This document shows positions 21,505 to 30,074 of a stretch of 64,000 nucleotides of DNA, piece by piece (within the stretch, counting starts at the first letter, position 1; the number at the start of each line of letters is the position of its first letter). The stretch lies in the NCBI RefSeq assembly GCF_035984415.1, contig NZ_CP130720.1:682001-746000 (forward strand), given 5' to 3'. Source of the DNA: Streptomyces sp. NBC_01296 (GTDB lineage Bacteria; Actinomycetota; Actinomycetes; Streptomycetales; Streptomycetaceae). The notes under the pieces are model-generated. The model saw only the letters and a list, made by a program, of their open reading frames with translations. It had not been told where the DNA came from and made no database searches. The translations under genes were made by a program, and so were the position numbers.

Positions 21505-21545
21505 TTTACACTCACACTGCATTTACTTAGGTTAGCCTCACCTCA
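21505..21545 (+). promoter_or_regulatory. Promoter with iron box on the copD-like start codon
   Basis: TTTACA (21505-21510) and TAGGTT (21528-21533) are 17 bases apart. TTAGGTTAGCCTCACCTCA at 21527-21545 matches the 19-base DmdR/IdeR/DtxR iron box and covers the -10 box, the expected transcript start and the first base of the ATG (21545). So transcription would start at or within a few bases of the ATG, giving a leaderless mRNA blocked when Fe(II)-loaded DmdR binds. Motif is seen; regulation is inferred from the known box. Confidence 0.75.
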
Positions 21546-22711
21546 TGATTCATGCGGACCTCGCAGCAGCTGCGGGCTACACCACGCCTCCCCTTTGGCG
21601 GATTCTCACCAAAACCGGCTACTTCGTCGGTCTGAGTGGCGCCATCGGCTCCACCGTCACGTACGCGGCGTCGGTTCGTCCCAGCCTGCGCGCCCCGCAG
21701 AGCGAGGCCGACGACGTCGTGGCCCTGCAGCGGCGGACGTCGGTGTACCTGGCGTGGGCCGGAGTGGTGTTGCTGGTGGCTGGCTACTTCCAGCTCGCCG
21801 GACGTGTGGCACGGGCCGGCAAGGGCATGCCCTTCGGTGACGCCCTCGCCCCCGGGCAGATCTCGGACTTCCTGAACGCACCGGCGGCCAAGGGCGCCTG
21901 GGTGGCCCAGGGCACGATCTACATCGCCCAGAACCTCCTCCTCGCGCTCGCAGCCGCCGCCCTGATCTCGCTGTTCACCGCAGCCGGCCGCCGTCATCTC
22001 GATGCCGTCGCACTGACCGCACTCCCGCTGTCCCTGGCCATCACCCTCGTCGGGGCGATTCCGGCCACCGCGCCCAAGAACTCCGAGAAGTGGCTCGACC
22101 TCTTCTTCGGCCAGGCCCACATCATCAGCGGCACCGTGTGGATCGGCGGCCTGGCGGTGCTCCTCGCCCTCACCGGTGCCCGTCGCCGTCTGAGTGAGAA
22201 CGCCGGCCTGCTGTGGGCGGACATCTGGCGACGGTTCGGCCTCGTGGCCCTGGTGAGCGTCGCGGCGGTGCTGATATCCGGCCTGTGGTTGTCCTGGAAG
22301 CACGTGGGCAGCGTGGGACAGCTCTGGACGACGACCTACGGCCTCTTCCTCCTCGTCAAGATCCTGCTGGTGCTCGCGATGGTCGCGGCCGGCGCCCTCA
22401 ACCAGTTCTGGCTGATGCCGCGCATCGTCCAGGCCCGTCAGGCCGATGCGACGGCCTCCCTCCTGCACCTGACGCTGCGCCACTTCCCGAAGGTCGTCTG
22501 CGCCGAGGTCGCTCTCGGCGCCGCCGTCCTGGGCGTCGTCCCCTTCCTCGCCGGCTCCGCCCGCTCCGAGGCCGGCAGCCCGGCGCCCGTCGCGACCGGC
22601 AGCATCTTCGCCGTCGGCGCCCTGCTCGTCCTCACCCTCGCCGCATCGCTGTACATCACGGCCAAGGCCTCCGACGCCCTCGCGCAGCGCCAGGTCGCCG
22701 CGAGTTCCTGA
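21545..22711 (+). CDS. CopD-like polytopic membrane protein, iron-box controlled
   Basis: 388 residues with eight or nine hydrophobic helices; a CopD signature covers about 180-310: FGQAHIISGTVWIGGLAVLL, LISGLWLSWKHVG, and WTTTYGLFLLVKILLVLAMV, with the His residues that CopD-family proteins use for heme or copper. Copper-resistance D proteins move copper or act as heme-dependent membrane redox proteins; no CopC domain or copper chaperone is adjacent. The iron box on its start argues for a role in iron or heme starvation rather than copper stress. There is no ribosome site, fitting a leaderless transcript. Confidence 0.85.
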   Translation: MIHADLAAAAGYTTPPLWRILTKTGYFVGLSGAIGSTVTYAASVRPSLRAPQSEADDVVALQRRTSVYLAWAGVVLLVAGYFQLAGRVARAGKGMPFGDALAPGQISDFLNAPAAKGAWVAQGTIYIAQNLLLALAAAALISLFTAAGRRHLDAVALTALPLSLAITLVGAIPATAPKNSEKWLDLFFGQAHIISGTVWIGGLAVLLALTGARRRLSENAGLLWADIWRRFGLVALVSVAAVLISGLWLSWKHVGSVGQLWTTTYGLFLLVKILLVLAMVAAGALNQFWLMPRIVQARQADATASLLHLTLRHFPKVVCAEVALGAAVLGVVPFLAGSARSEAGSPAPVATGSIFAVGALLVLTLAASLYITAKASDALAQRQVAASS

Positions 22712-22833
22712 TCCGACGCCGAGACCTCATGGTGAATCGTTTCTGCTAGGCCCGGCATCAGACCACGGTCCGATGCCGGGAACCGGCCCCTGCTCCGACG
22801 CGGGGACGGCCCCCTCACCGGGAGGGTGGCGGC

Positions 22834-23604
22834 ATGACGACAACACACGACACCGACACCGGCTCCCCCCGCACCGCCGCCCACCCCGTGGACTGGTCCG
22901 GCGAGGCCCCGTTCCCCTGCCGCTGGGTCGGCGGGGTCGCCCTCGTCATCGCACCGCTCCTACTGGCCGCCGGCGTTCTGCTCCGCCTCCCCTTCCACTT
23001 CCTCTTTCCCGCCCAGCTCGCCGCCCGCGCCGACCATCCGACCCTGATGGCCGCCTCCTACGGCGCGTTCGCCGCCGGCACCGTCCTGCTCTGACCCGCC
23101 GTCGCCGTTCTCGCAGCCCGTACCGGCCGCACCCGGCCCGGACCGGCCCTGTGGGGCGGAGTGTTCGCGGTGCTCGGCCTCTTCGCCCGCACCTTCCACG
23201 CCGGATTGGACCACCTGGCCTTCCGGTTCGCCGACCGGGAGGGCGCAGCCGCAGCCACCCGTTTCGTGGACGGGGCATACGGCGCGTTCCACATCTTCAG
23301 TGCCCTCAACGTCGCCATCATGGGCGGCTGGCTCCTGCTCGCCGCCGGCGCCTGGCGGGCCCGCGTCCTCGGCCCGCTGCGGGCCGCCGCCCTCGCCGCG
23401 ACCGCCGCCCTGCCGCTCGGCGTGCTCAAGGGCACCACCCCCCTCTCCGTCGTCGCGGCCGCCGGCCTGTGCCTCGCCCTCGTCCCGCTGGGCGTCAGCA
23501 TCCTGCGCGACGGCGCGGCCCCGCGCCGCGGCACCGTGCTGCGCTGGACCGCCCTGGTCGTGGCCGTCGCCATCGCCATGACCGTGCTGGGCCAGGCCGG
23601 TTGA
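22834..23604 (+). pseudogene. Membrane protein gene interrupted by in-frame TGA
   Basis: GGAGGG precedes ATG 22834. The frame codes DWSGEAPFPCRWVGGVALVI and a helix, then stops at TGA 23092-23094 after GTVLL. The same frame continues without shift through LAARTGRTRPGPALWGG, FARTFHAGLDHLAFRFADRE and two or three more helices to 23604. Both halves keep coding bias, so this was one roughly 256-residue polytopic protein of unknown function (DUF-like). The TGA replaces a codon that would be TGG or CGA. Pseudogene or sequencing error; the downstream part has no good start of its own. Confidence 0.65.
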
Positions 23605-23627
23605 GGCCGCCCGTGTACGGTCGGATC

Positions 23628-24086
23628 ATGGCTCTCCTGCGGCGCCCGTACGGCAGCCACCACCACCTCCTCGCGCTCGACGTGGCCGCCGCGCTGCTCC
23701 TGACGGCTGTTTACGCCGGCTTCGCCTCCACGGGCAGCAGCGACGCCCAGCCCTGGTGACACGGCTGCCGTACGAGGATCTGCCGGCGGGCCTGGGTCTG
23801 ACGATCCACCGCATCGTCCAGGAGGGCCTGACCAATGCGGTCAGGCACGCGGCGCCCGCCCACTGCCGGGTGGCCGTCGACGCCGACGGGCAGGAGGTCC
23901 GGATCGAGGTCACGGACGACGGGCGCCGCTCCCCCGCTTCCGGCCCGTCGGTGAAGTCCACGGCTTGGTCGGGATGCGCGAGCGCGTGATGATGTACGGG
24001 GGGAACACTGCGCGGGCCCGCGCCCCGAGGGGAGCTTCGCGGTCGCCGTCCGTCTGCCGCGCGACCGCATCGGGAGGAGCGAGTGA
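23628..24086 (+). pseudogene. NarL-type sensor histidine kinase remnant
   Basis: Starts as a normal kinase (MALLRRPYGSHHHLLALDVA, then a helix ending VYAGFASTG) but reaches a stop at 23756-23759 and resumes in another frame at the ATPase domain: LPAGLGLTIHRIVQEGLTNA then VRHAAPAHCRVAVDADGQE and VTDDG. The membrane helices after the first and the whole phosphoacceptor His region are missing. A further shift gives VGMRERVMMYGG and ends at a TGA overlapping the response-regulator GTG (GTGA), so the original operon junction is preserved while the gene is dead. Confidence 0.75.
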
Positions 24087-24484
24087 GCGACGCATCGATC
24101 CGCGTGCTCGTCGTCGACGACCAGGTCCTGCTGCGGGGCAGCTTCCGCATCCTGGTCGAGAACGAACCCGGCCTGAGCGCCGTCGGCGAGGCCGGCGACG
24201 GCGCCGAGGCGGTGGAGACGGCCCTCCTGCTCCGCCCGGACGTCGTCCTGATGGACGTCCGCATGCCCGTCATGGACGGTATCGAGGCGACGCGGCGGAT
24301 CTGCGGATCCCCGCAGACAATCGAGGAGTTCACCGCCCGCCCGGCTCCCGCCCCCACCCTGACGGGGGTGACGGACCGGGAACGCGAAGCGCTCGAACTG
24401 ATCGCCCGCGACCGCGCCCGACTGGTCATCGCAGCCTACGAGTCGGGTGTCGTCAGCAGCAGACACCACGTCCGCACCGGCTAG
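24083..24484 (+). pseudogene. NarL-type response regulator with two in-frame deletions
   Basis: An open 133-codon frame from GTG 24083; intact relatives have about 215-220. Receiver start is normal (IRVLVVDDQVLLRGSFRIL, Asp58 in VVLMDVRMP), but after DGIEATRRI the sequence jumps to TIEEFTARPAPAP, losing strands four and five with the conserved Thr and Lys. The LuxR domain begins VTDREREALELIAR and then jumps to DRARLVIAAYESGVV, losing the recognition helix. The frame stays open, so a short protein might be made, but it cannot fold as a receiver or bind DNA. Partner of the dead kinase before it. Confidence 0.75.
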
Positions 24485-24548
24485 TCAGGACCCGTTCGCG
24501 CGCGGACCGTACGCGTCCGGTCCGAAGGCTGGGGCCCGTACGTCCTGT

Positions 24549-25409
24549 TCAGCCGCCCGCCACGACCTCCCGCGCCAGCGCCACCAGGTCCGGGATCGCC
24601 GGATGCCCCGGCGGGCCGCTGCGCCAGGCCAGCAGGAGGGGGACCGGCGGGACGTCCGTCAGCGGACAGTAGGCGATCGCCGGGTGCGTGTGCATGCGCG
24701 GCGTCGCCGACGTCGAGATGCCCACCGCGCGGCCCGCGGCGATGGCCGTCAGCCACTCGTCGGTGTTCGCGACCTCGATCGTCGCCGTCGGGCGCGCATC
24801 CACCGGCCACAGGTCCAGCGTGGTCGTCCCGGCGACCGTGTTCAGGGCGACCGGCCACGCGGCGAGGTCCGCCGGCGTGAGTGCGGTCTTGTCCGCGAGG
24901 TCGCTGCCGGCCGGCACCACGGCCACCCGCTCCTCCGTGAGCAGCTGCACGGTGACCAGCCCCGGCTCCGTCACCGGCCCGCGCAGCAGCGCCACGTCCA
25001 CCTTGCCCTGGGTGAGCCCTGCGAGGCGGTCGTCGATGCGGCGCAGCTCCAGCGGTGTGTCGGGGTGCAGCTCGTCCCAGCGCCTCAGCAGCGGAATGGT
25101 GTGGTCCCCGAGCGCGGCCCACGGGTGCCCGAGCCTCAGCGGCCGGGCCGTCAGGGCGCGGGGGTCGAGGGCGGCGTCGACGGCGGCCAGTGCCGCGGCG
25201 GCCCTGTCCCGGAAGGTGCGGCCTTCGGCCGTCAGCTCCAGGTGGTGGGTGGAGCGGTCGACCAGGCGTACGCCCAGGTGGTCCTCGAGTTGACGCAGGG
25301 TACGGGAGAGGGCGGGCTGCCCGGTGTGCAGCCGGGCCGCGGCGCGCGTGATCGCGCCCTCCTCGGCGATCGCGAGGAAGGCCCGCAGGTGGCGCAGTTC
25401 CATGGTCAT
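24549..25409 (-). CDS. LysR-family transcriptional regulator
   Basis: 286 residues. Winged helix at about 1-65: LRHLRAFLAIAEEGAITRAA, LHTGQPALSRTLRQLEDHLG; the rest is the two-lobed effector domain with LRLGHPWAAL, LTQGKVDVALLRGPV and ERVAVVPAGS. It is divergent from the EamA exporter with 70 bases between starts, the standard arrangement in which a LysR protein controls the transporter and itself. ATG 25409 or 25403 both possible. The inducer cannot be predicted. Confidence 0.92.
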   Translation of the reverse strand: MTMELRHLRAFLAIAEEGAITRAAARLHTGQPALSRTLRQLEDHLGVRLVDRSTHHLELTAEGRTFRDRAAAALAAVDAALDPRALTARPLRLGHPWAALGDHTIPLLRRWDELHPDTPLELRRIDDRLAGLTQGKVDVALLRGPVTEPGLVTVQLLTEERVAVVPAGSDLADKTALTPADLAAWPVALNTVAGTTTLDLWPVDARPTATIEVANTDEWLTAIAAGRAVGISTSATPRMHTHPAIAYCPLTDVPPVPLLLAWRSGPPGHPAIPDLVALAREVVAGG

Positions 25410-25479
25410 GCCTGCCAAGCATAACCACTGCACACATCGGCATTTCACGTCGCGCGGCCGGGTCCCTAGCGTGAGGGGC

Positions 25480-26484
25480 ATGACGAATTCGACGGTCACC
25501 TCTCCCGCGCAGGGGTCGACGGCGGGCAGCCTCGTCCGCACACCCCCGGGTGTCGGCAGCCTCGGCGGGATCGGCCTGGTGCTGGCGGGCACGGTCTCGG
25601 TGCAGTTCGGCTCCGCCCTCGCCGCCCTGCTCTTCCCACGGGTCGGCGCCCTCGGCGTGGTGTCGCTGCGCGCGACGCTCGCCGCGCTGCTCCTGCTGCT
25701 CGTATGCCGCCCCCGGCTGCGCGGTCACTCCCGTACGGACTGGGCCGTGGCCGGCGCCTTCGGGGTCGCCCTCGGCGGCATGAACATCCTCTTCTACCAG
25801 GCCATCGACCGGATCCCGCTGGGCCCGGCCGTCACCCTGGAGGTCCTCGGTCCGCTGCTGCTGTCCGTGGTCGCGGCGCGCCGCGTGCTCAGCCTGCTGT
25901 GGGCCGGCCTGGCCCTGGCGGGGGTCGTCCTGCTGGGCGGGGGCGGATTCGCCGGACTCGACCTCGCGGGGGCCGGCTTCGCGCTCGGGGCGGGGGCCAT
26001 GTGGGCGGCGTACATCATCTTCAACGCCCGGGCGGGAGCCCGCTTTCCACGGCTGGACGGCCTGGCCGTCGCCATGGCCGTCGCTGCGCTGATGACCCTG
26101 CCGCTCGGCATCGGCTCGGCGGGCGGCGCGCTGCTTCAGCCGGACGTACTGGCGCTGGGGTTCGCGATCGCGGTGCTGTCCTCGGGGCTGCCGTACGCAT
26201 TGGAGCTGCTGGCCCTGCGGCGGCTGCCGGCGGCGACCTTCGCGGTGCTGATGAGCCTGGCGCCGGCGCTCGCCGCGCTGGCGGGGTTCCTGGTGCTGGG
26301 GCAGCGGCTGTCGGGACCGGCCTGCGCGGCCATCGCACTGGTGGTGGCGGCGAGCGCAGGGGCGGTCCGTACCGGGCTTCGCACCGGGGTTCGCACCGGG
26401 CGCTCCGCGAGGTGGCGGGCCAGGGCCAGTACGGCGAGCAGGGCCACGAGCACGCACACGCCCCACCACCCGGCCCGGCCGTAG
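25480..26484 (+). CDS. EamA/RhtA-type exporter with run-on C-terminus
   Basis: 334 residues with ten hydrophobic helices in two EamA repeats (GIGLVLAGTVSVQFGSALAA first, then GAGFALGAGAMWAAYIIF for the second). These drug/metabolite transporters export amino acids or metabolites. The last helix (CAAIALVVAASAGAV) ends near residue 296; the following 37 residues are low-complexity RTGLRTGVRTG and Arg-rich sequence lying antisense to the MFS gene. The natural stop is missing and the frame overlaps the convergent gene by 349 bases. Regulated very probably by the divergent LysR gene. The ATG is preceded by GAGGGG. Confidence 0.85.
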   Translation: MTNSTVTSPAQGSTAGSLVRTPPGVGSLGGIGLVLAGTVSVQFGSALAALLFPRVGALGVVSLRATLAALLLLLVCRPRLRGHSRTDWAVAGAFGVALGGMNILFYQAIDRIPLGPAVTLEVLGPLLLSVVAARRVLSLLWAGLALAGVVLLGGGGFAGLDLAGAGFALGAGAMWAAYIIFNARAGARFPRLDGLAVAMAVAALMTLPLGIGSAGGALLQPDVLALGFAIAVLSSGLPYALELLALRRLPAATFAVLMSLAPALAALAGFLVLGQRLSGPACAAIALVVAASAGAVRTGLRTGVRTGRSARWRARASTASRATSTHTPHHPARP

Positions 26485-27575
26485 AGGCGCACTCCGAGCC
26501 AGGAACCCGCGCTGCCGCCCAGGTAGACACAGGTCATGTAGGCGGTGTTCAGCCTGCCGCGGGCGTCGGGACGCAGCGCGAAGACCCGTGCCTGATTGGC
26601 GACCATGCCGGACTGCATCGCAAGGTCGAGCAGGAGCGTGCCGATCGTCAGGGCGGTCAGCCCCGCCACGCCGCCCGAGGCGCCGGCGGCGAGCACCACG
26701 GCGGAGAGGAGCACCCCGAGCAGGCAGACGAGGTTCACCAGGTCGGACCCCCTGCGGTCCACCACGCGTCCGGCGAGCGGGGTACAGAGCATGGTGGCCG
26801 CGCCGACCAGGGCCAGCATCCCCACCGCCTGGCTCCCCAAGCCGTAGGACGGGCCGGTGAGAAGGAGCGCCAGGCAGGTCCAGACGGCGGAGAACCCGGC
26901 GAAGACCGAAGCCTGGTAGATGCAGGAGCGGCGCAGCTCCGGCTCGGTGCGCAGCAGGCGCAGCGGCTCGGTCAGCAGTGTCCGGTACGGCACGCGCGAG
27001 GGCGCGGCCGTGCCCGTAGCCGTAGCCGTAGCCGTGGCCGGTACCGTGAACCCCAGGAGGCCCGCCAGGAGCAGGACGACCGTCCCGGCCACCAGGTAGG
27101 GGACCCGCCATCCCAGCCATTCGCCGAGCGTTCCGCTGAACGTGCGGGCCAGCAGCATGCCGCCGATGGACCCGCTCAGCAACGTGCCCATCACCGCGCC
27201 GCGGCGGTCGGCGGCCACGAGCCCGGCCGCCAGCGGGGCGATGACCTGCGCAGCCACGGTGGTGACCCCGATGAGACCACTGGCGGCGACGAGGAGCGCC
27301 AGGGTCGGTGCGCAGCCCGCGGCGAGAAGGCTCAGGCCGGTGAGGGCGAGCAGGGTGACGAGGAACGGGCGGTACGCGAGCCGGTCGGCCAGCCGCACCA
27401 GCAGGAAGATCCCCGCCGTGTAGCCGACTTGGGTGGCGGTGACCACCATGGAGGCGGCATCGGGAGTCGTGTGCAGTCCTGCGGCGATCAGCGGAACGAT
27501 CGCTTGCGGGAAGTAGAGGTTGCCCACGGCGACGGCGCAGGTCACGGACAGGATCAGAACCATCCGGCGGGTCAT
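26136..27575 (-). CDS. MFS transporter with antisense run-on C-terminus
   Basis: A 12-helix major facilitator of the Bcr/AraJ-like drug exporter type: GNLYFPQAIVPLIAAGLHT at the start, RLADRLAYRPFLV as the loop-2 motif A equivalent and RVVDRRGSDLVNLVC for its repeat. The last helix (VCVLVALLAVLALARHL) ends near residue 391; about 88 more residues, Arg/Ser/Ala rich, are read from the antisense of the EamA gene because no stop separates them. Natural length would be near 395. Divergent DUF5937-ArsR regulator 117 bases away is the likely repressor. Confidence 0.85.
   Translation of the reverse strand: MTRRMVLILSVTCAVAVGNLYFPQAIVPLIAAGLHTTPDAASMVVTATQVGYTAGIFLLVRLADRLAYRPFLVTLLALTGLSLLAAGCAPTLALLVAASGLIGVTTVAAQVIAPLAAGLVAADRRGAVMGTLLSGSIGGMLLARTFSGTLGEWLGWRVPYLVAGTVVLLLAGLLGFTVPATATATATGTAAPSRVPYRTLLTEPLRLLRTEPELRRSCIYQASVFAGFSAVWTCLALLLTGPSYGLGSQAVGMLALVGAATMLCTPLAGRVVDRRGSDLVNLVCLLGVLLSAVVLAAGASGGVAGLTALTIGTLLLDLAMQSGMVANQARVFALRPDARGRLNTAYMTCVYLGGSAGSWLGVRLYGRAGWWGVCVLVALLAVLALARHLAERPVRTPVRSPVRTAPALAATTSAMAAQAGPDSRCPSTRNPASAASAGARLISTAKVAAGSRRRASSSNAYGSPEDSTAIANPSASTSG
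26368..26403 (+). repeat. 12-base tandem repeat at the EamA/MFS junction
   Basis: Three copies of a 12-base unit, CGTACCGGGCTT, CGCACCGGGGTT, CGCACCGGGCGC, sit exactly between the end of the EamA core and the end of the MFS core. They read RTGL-RTGV-RTGR one way and repeated PVR motifs the other. This is the probable scar of the event that removed both stop codons. Confidence 0.75.
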
Positions 27576-27692
27576 GTCAGTTCACCGGGCCGTCGTCGGG
27601 CGTGGCTGTGCTCCATGCAGGAGTGGTGTGTGTCATGTGCGCAAGTCCACGGCACGCGCGGCCCGCTGCCAATCGATGTAGCGTATTGCTTA

Positions 27693-28676
27693 ATGATCAG
27701 CTTCGTGCTCGGCGTCGAGGACCTCGCGGACACCCGGTTCGCGGTCTCGCCCCTGAGCGAAACCGTCTTCACTCTGCGGGTGTTGCGCGACCCGGGCCTG
27801 TCCGCGGTGCACCTCCCGTGGCGCAGGTCCGTGCTCGGCCGGCTCGACGCGCTCGACACCGACCTGCTGATGTCCTTGGTGGCGCAGCGGCTCACCCTTC
27901 CCGACTTCCTGACCCCGCGGCCTACGGGCTTCTCCCCCGCCTTCGAAGAGGAACTGGCCGTCGTCCGCCGGGCCTCCCCGGAACTGGTGCGCCGCGACCT
28001 GTCGGCCGCCCACGCACCGGATCCGCTGCCCGAGGCCCTGCGCGCTGCCTCCGCCGCGGACGACGCGCCGGTCCTCGGCCTCCGCGATGCGATCTGCGAG
28101 CTCCTGCAGCGGTACTGGGAGATCGCCGTCAAGCCGATGTGGCCGCAGATGCGGCTGCTGCTGGAGGCCGACATGACCTACCGGGCCCGGCAGTTGGCCA
28201 TGGGCGGCGCCCGCCTGCTGTTCGCCGGGATGCATCCGAACCTGCGCTGGCAGGACGGTGTGCTGCACATCGACAAGATGATCAGTACGCACCGGGTCGC
28301 GGCGTCCGGTCGCGGGCTGCTGCTCGTGCCCTCCGTGTTCGCCCACAAGCCCGCGCCCCCGGTCAGCCCCGAGGAACCACCGCTGCTGATGTACCCCAGC
28401 CGCGGGGTGGCGACGCTGTGGGCCCCTGCGCCGGCGGCCGACGCGTCCGCTCTCGTGGCGCTGCTCGGCGCGCCCAGAGCCCGGCTGCTCCGCCTCCTCA
28501 CGGAGCCGCTGCCCACGGTCGAGATCGCGCGCCGTTTCCGGGTGACCCCGAGCGCCGTGTCCCAGCACCTGGGCGTCCTGCACGCCGCGGGCCTGGTCTC
28601 CCGGGCCCGTGACGGCCGGCAGGTGCTGTACCGGCGCAGTCCGCTGGGCGACCAGTTGGCCGGCCCGCATTCCTGA
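27693..28676 (+). CDS. ArsR-family regulator with DUF5937 domain
   Basis: 327 residues. N-terminal DUF5937 (about 1-240, ISFVLGVEDLADTRFAVSPL, LLQRYWEIAVKPMWPQM) followed by an ArsR winged helix at about 250-327: PLPTVEIARRFRVTPSAVSQ, HLGVLHAAGLVSRARDG. No metal-binding cysteine motif is present, so it is of the non-metal actinobacterial group. Divergent from the MFS exporter, so it most likely represses that gene and itself. The A/T-rich GCGTATTGCTTA just before the start is the probable promoter/operator. Confidence 0.88.
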   Translation: MISFVLGVEDLADTRFAVSPLSETVFTLRVLRDPGLSAVHLPWRRSVLGRLDALDTDLLMSLVAQRLTLPDFLTPRPTGFSPAFEEELAVVRRASPELVRRDLSAAHAPDPLPEALRAASAADDAPVLGLRDAICELLQRYWEIAVKPMWPQMRLLLEADMTYRARQLAMGGARLLFAGMHPNLRWQDGVLHIDKMISTHRVAASGRGLLLVPSVFAHKPAPPVSPEEPPLLMYPSRGVATLWAPAPAADASALVALLGAPRARLLRLLTEPLPTVEIARRFRVTPSAVSQHLGVLHAAGLVSRARDGRQVLYRRSPLGDQLAGPHS

Positions 28677-28711
28677 TCGCCCCGGCCGGCTCCGCTCCCC
28701 GCGGCGGCCTG

Positions 28712-29989
28712 CTACCAGGGCAGTTCCCGTACCTGCTGTACGCACAGCACCACGAACAGCAGACCGGCGGCCGCCAGCATCCCGTTGCTCAGCAGTCCGT
28801 TGCGCCAAGCATCCGGTGTACGTGAGCTGTTGAGCAGCCACAGCAGGGTGAGGGCGAGGAACGGCATGAAGAACGCGCCGATGACCCCGTACACGATGAC
28901 GAGCCCGAAGGGCTGGTCGAGGAAGAGCAGGCCGATGGGCGGGAAGGTCAGCCAGAGCAGGTAGGCCCGGAACGGCAGGGACCTCTCGCGGCTCGTCCCC
29001 TCCGGGACGAGGGACGGGCGGTACTTCGTCACGAAGTCGGCGAACATGAGGCTCACGCCGTGCCACACGCCGATCAGCGAGGTGAAGGACGTCGCGAAGA
29101 AGCCGACGAGGAAGAGATTGGCGGTCGGTGTTCCGTAGCGGTCCGCGAGGATGTCGGTGAGGTCGAGCAGCCCCCGGTCGCCCTTCGCGATGGCCACGCC
29201 GGAGGAGTGCAGCAGCTCGGCGCCGACGAAGAGCATGGCCACCACGAAGATGCCGGTGGTGACGTAGGCGACCCGGTTGTCGAGGCGCATCACCTTCATC
29301 CAGCCCGCGTCGGTCCAGCCCTTGGCGTTGATCCAGTAGCCGTACGCGGCCAGGGTGATGGTGCCGCCGACGCCGCCGATGAGGCCGAGCGTGTAGATCA
29401 GCGAACCGTCCGGAAGGACGGGCGCGAGGCCTGCGAAGGCGGCGCCGAGGTGTGGCGTGACCCGGATCGCGAGATACACGGTGACGAGGAACATGACGCC
29501 GACCAGCACCGTCATGACCTTCTCGAAGACGGCATACCGGTTGAACCAGACGAACACCAGGCCCACCAGGCCGCACAGGACGGCCCAGGCCTTCAGGTCC
29601 ATGGTGTCCGGGAAGAGCGCGGCGAGCGGGAGGGCGCTGGAGGACATCGCGGCGGCGCCGTAGACGAAGCCCCAGACGACGACGTACCCGGCGAAGTACA
29701 CCGTGGTCCAGGATCCGAGGCTGCGCCAGCCGTCGAACAGCGTGCGGCCGGTGGCGAGATGCCAGCGGCCGGCGGCCTCCGCGAGGGAGATCTTGACCAG
29801 GCAGCCGATCACCGCCGCCCACAGCAGCGTGTAGCCGAACTTGCTGCCCGCGATGAGTGTGGCCACGAGGTCGCCGGCACCCACGCCGGTCGCGGCGACG
29901 ACGATGCCGGGGCCTATGTAGCGCCAACTCGCCTTGCGCGGGGCGCTGTTCTCGCTCTCCCCCGTGCCGGTCTGGAGGGTCTCCGCCAT
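28712..29989 (-). CDS. Nramp-like transporter without canonical metal motifs
   Basis: 425 residues, eleven or so hydrophobic helices of the Nramp/LeuT-like fold. In true Mn/Fe Nramp proteins helix one has DPGN and helix six MPH. Here helix one reads GVGAGDLVATLIAG (GAGD at 37-40) and the corresponding later helix GLIGGVGGTITLAAYGYWI, so the usual soft-metal ligands (Asp, Asn, Met) are absent. It belongs to a divergent actinobacterial branch; the substrate may be Mg, another cation, or something else. GGAAAGG precedes ATG 29989. GlxA-type regulator lies 85 bases upstream on the same strand. Confidence 0.85.
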   Translation of the reverse strand: MAETLQTGTGESENSAPRKASWRYIGPGIVVAATGVGAGDLVATLIAGSKFGYTLLWAAVIGCLVKISLAEAAGRWHLATGRTLFDGWRSLGSWTTVYFAGYVVVWGFVYGAAAMSSSALPLAALFPDTMDLKAWAVLCGLVGLVFVWFNRYAVFEKVMTVLVGVMFLVTVYLAIRVTPHLGAAFAGLAPVLPDGSLIYTLGLIGGVGGTITLAAYGYWINAKGWTDAGWMKVMRLDNRVAYVTTGIFVVAMLFVGAELLHSSGVAIAKGDRGLLDLTDILADRYGTPTANLFLVGFFATSFTSLIGVWHGVSLMFADFVTKYRPSLVPEGTSRERSLPFRAYLLWLTFPPIGLLFLDQPFGLVIVYGVIGAFFMPFLALTLLWLLNSSRTPDAWRNGLLSNGMLAAAGLLFVVLCVQQVRELPW

Positions 29990-30074
29990 GCGTGTGCCGC
30001 CTTTCCGTTCGCACCTGCGGTGGACCCGGTCACCAAAGCGGCTCGGCGGCGGGCGCGCAAGAGGCCCTCCCTGG

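Noticed and set aside
22834..23604. Selenoprotein explanation for the internal TGA
   Set aside because: No SECIS-like structure is apparent right after the TGA and the family has no known redox Cys there; a mutation or error is simpler.
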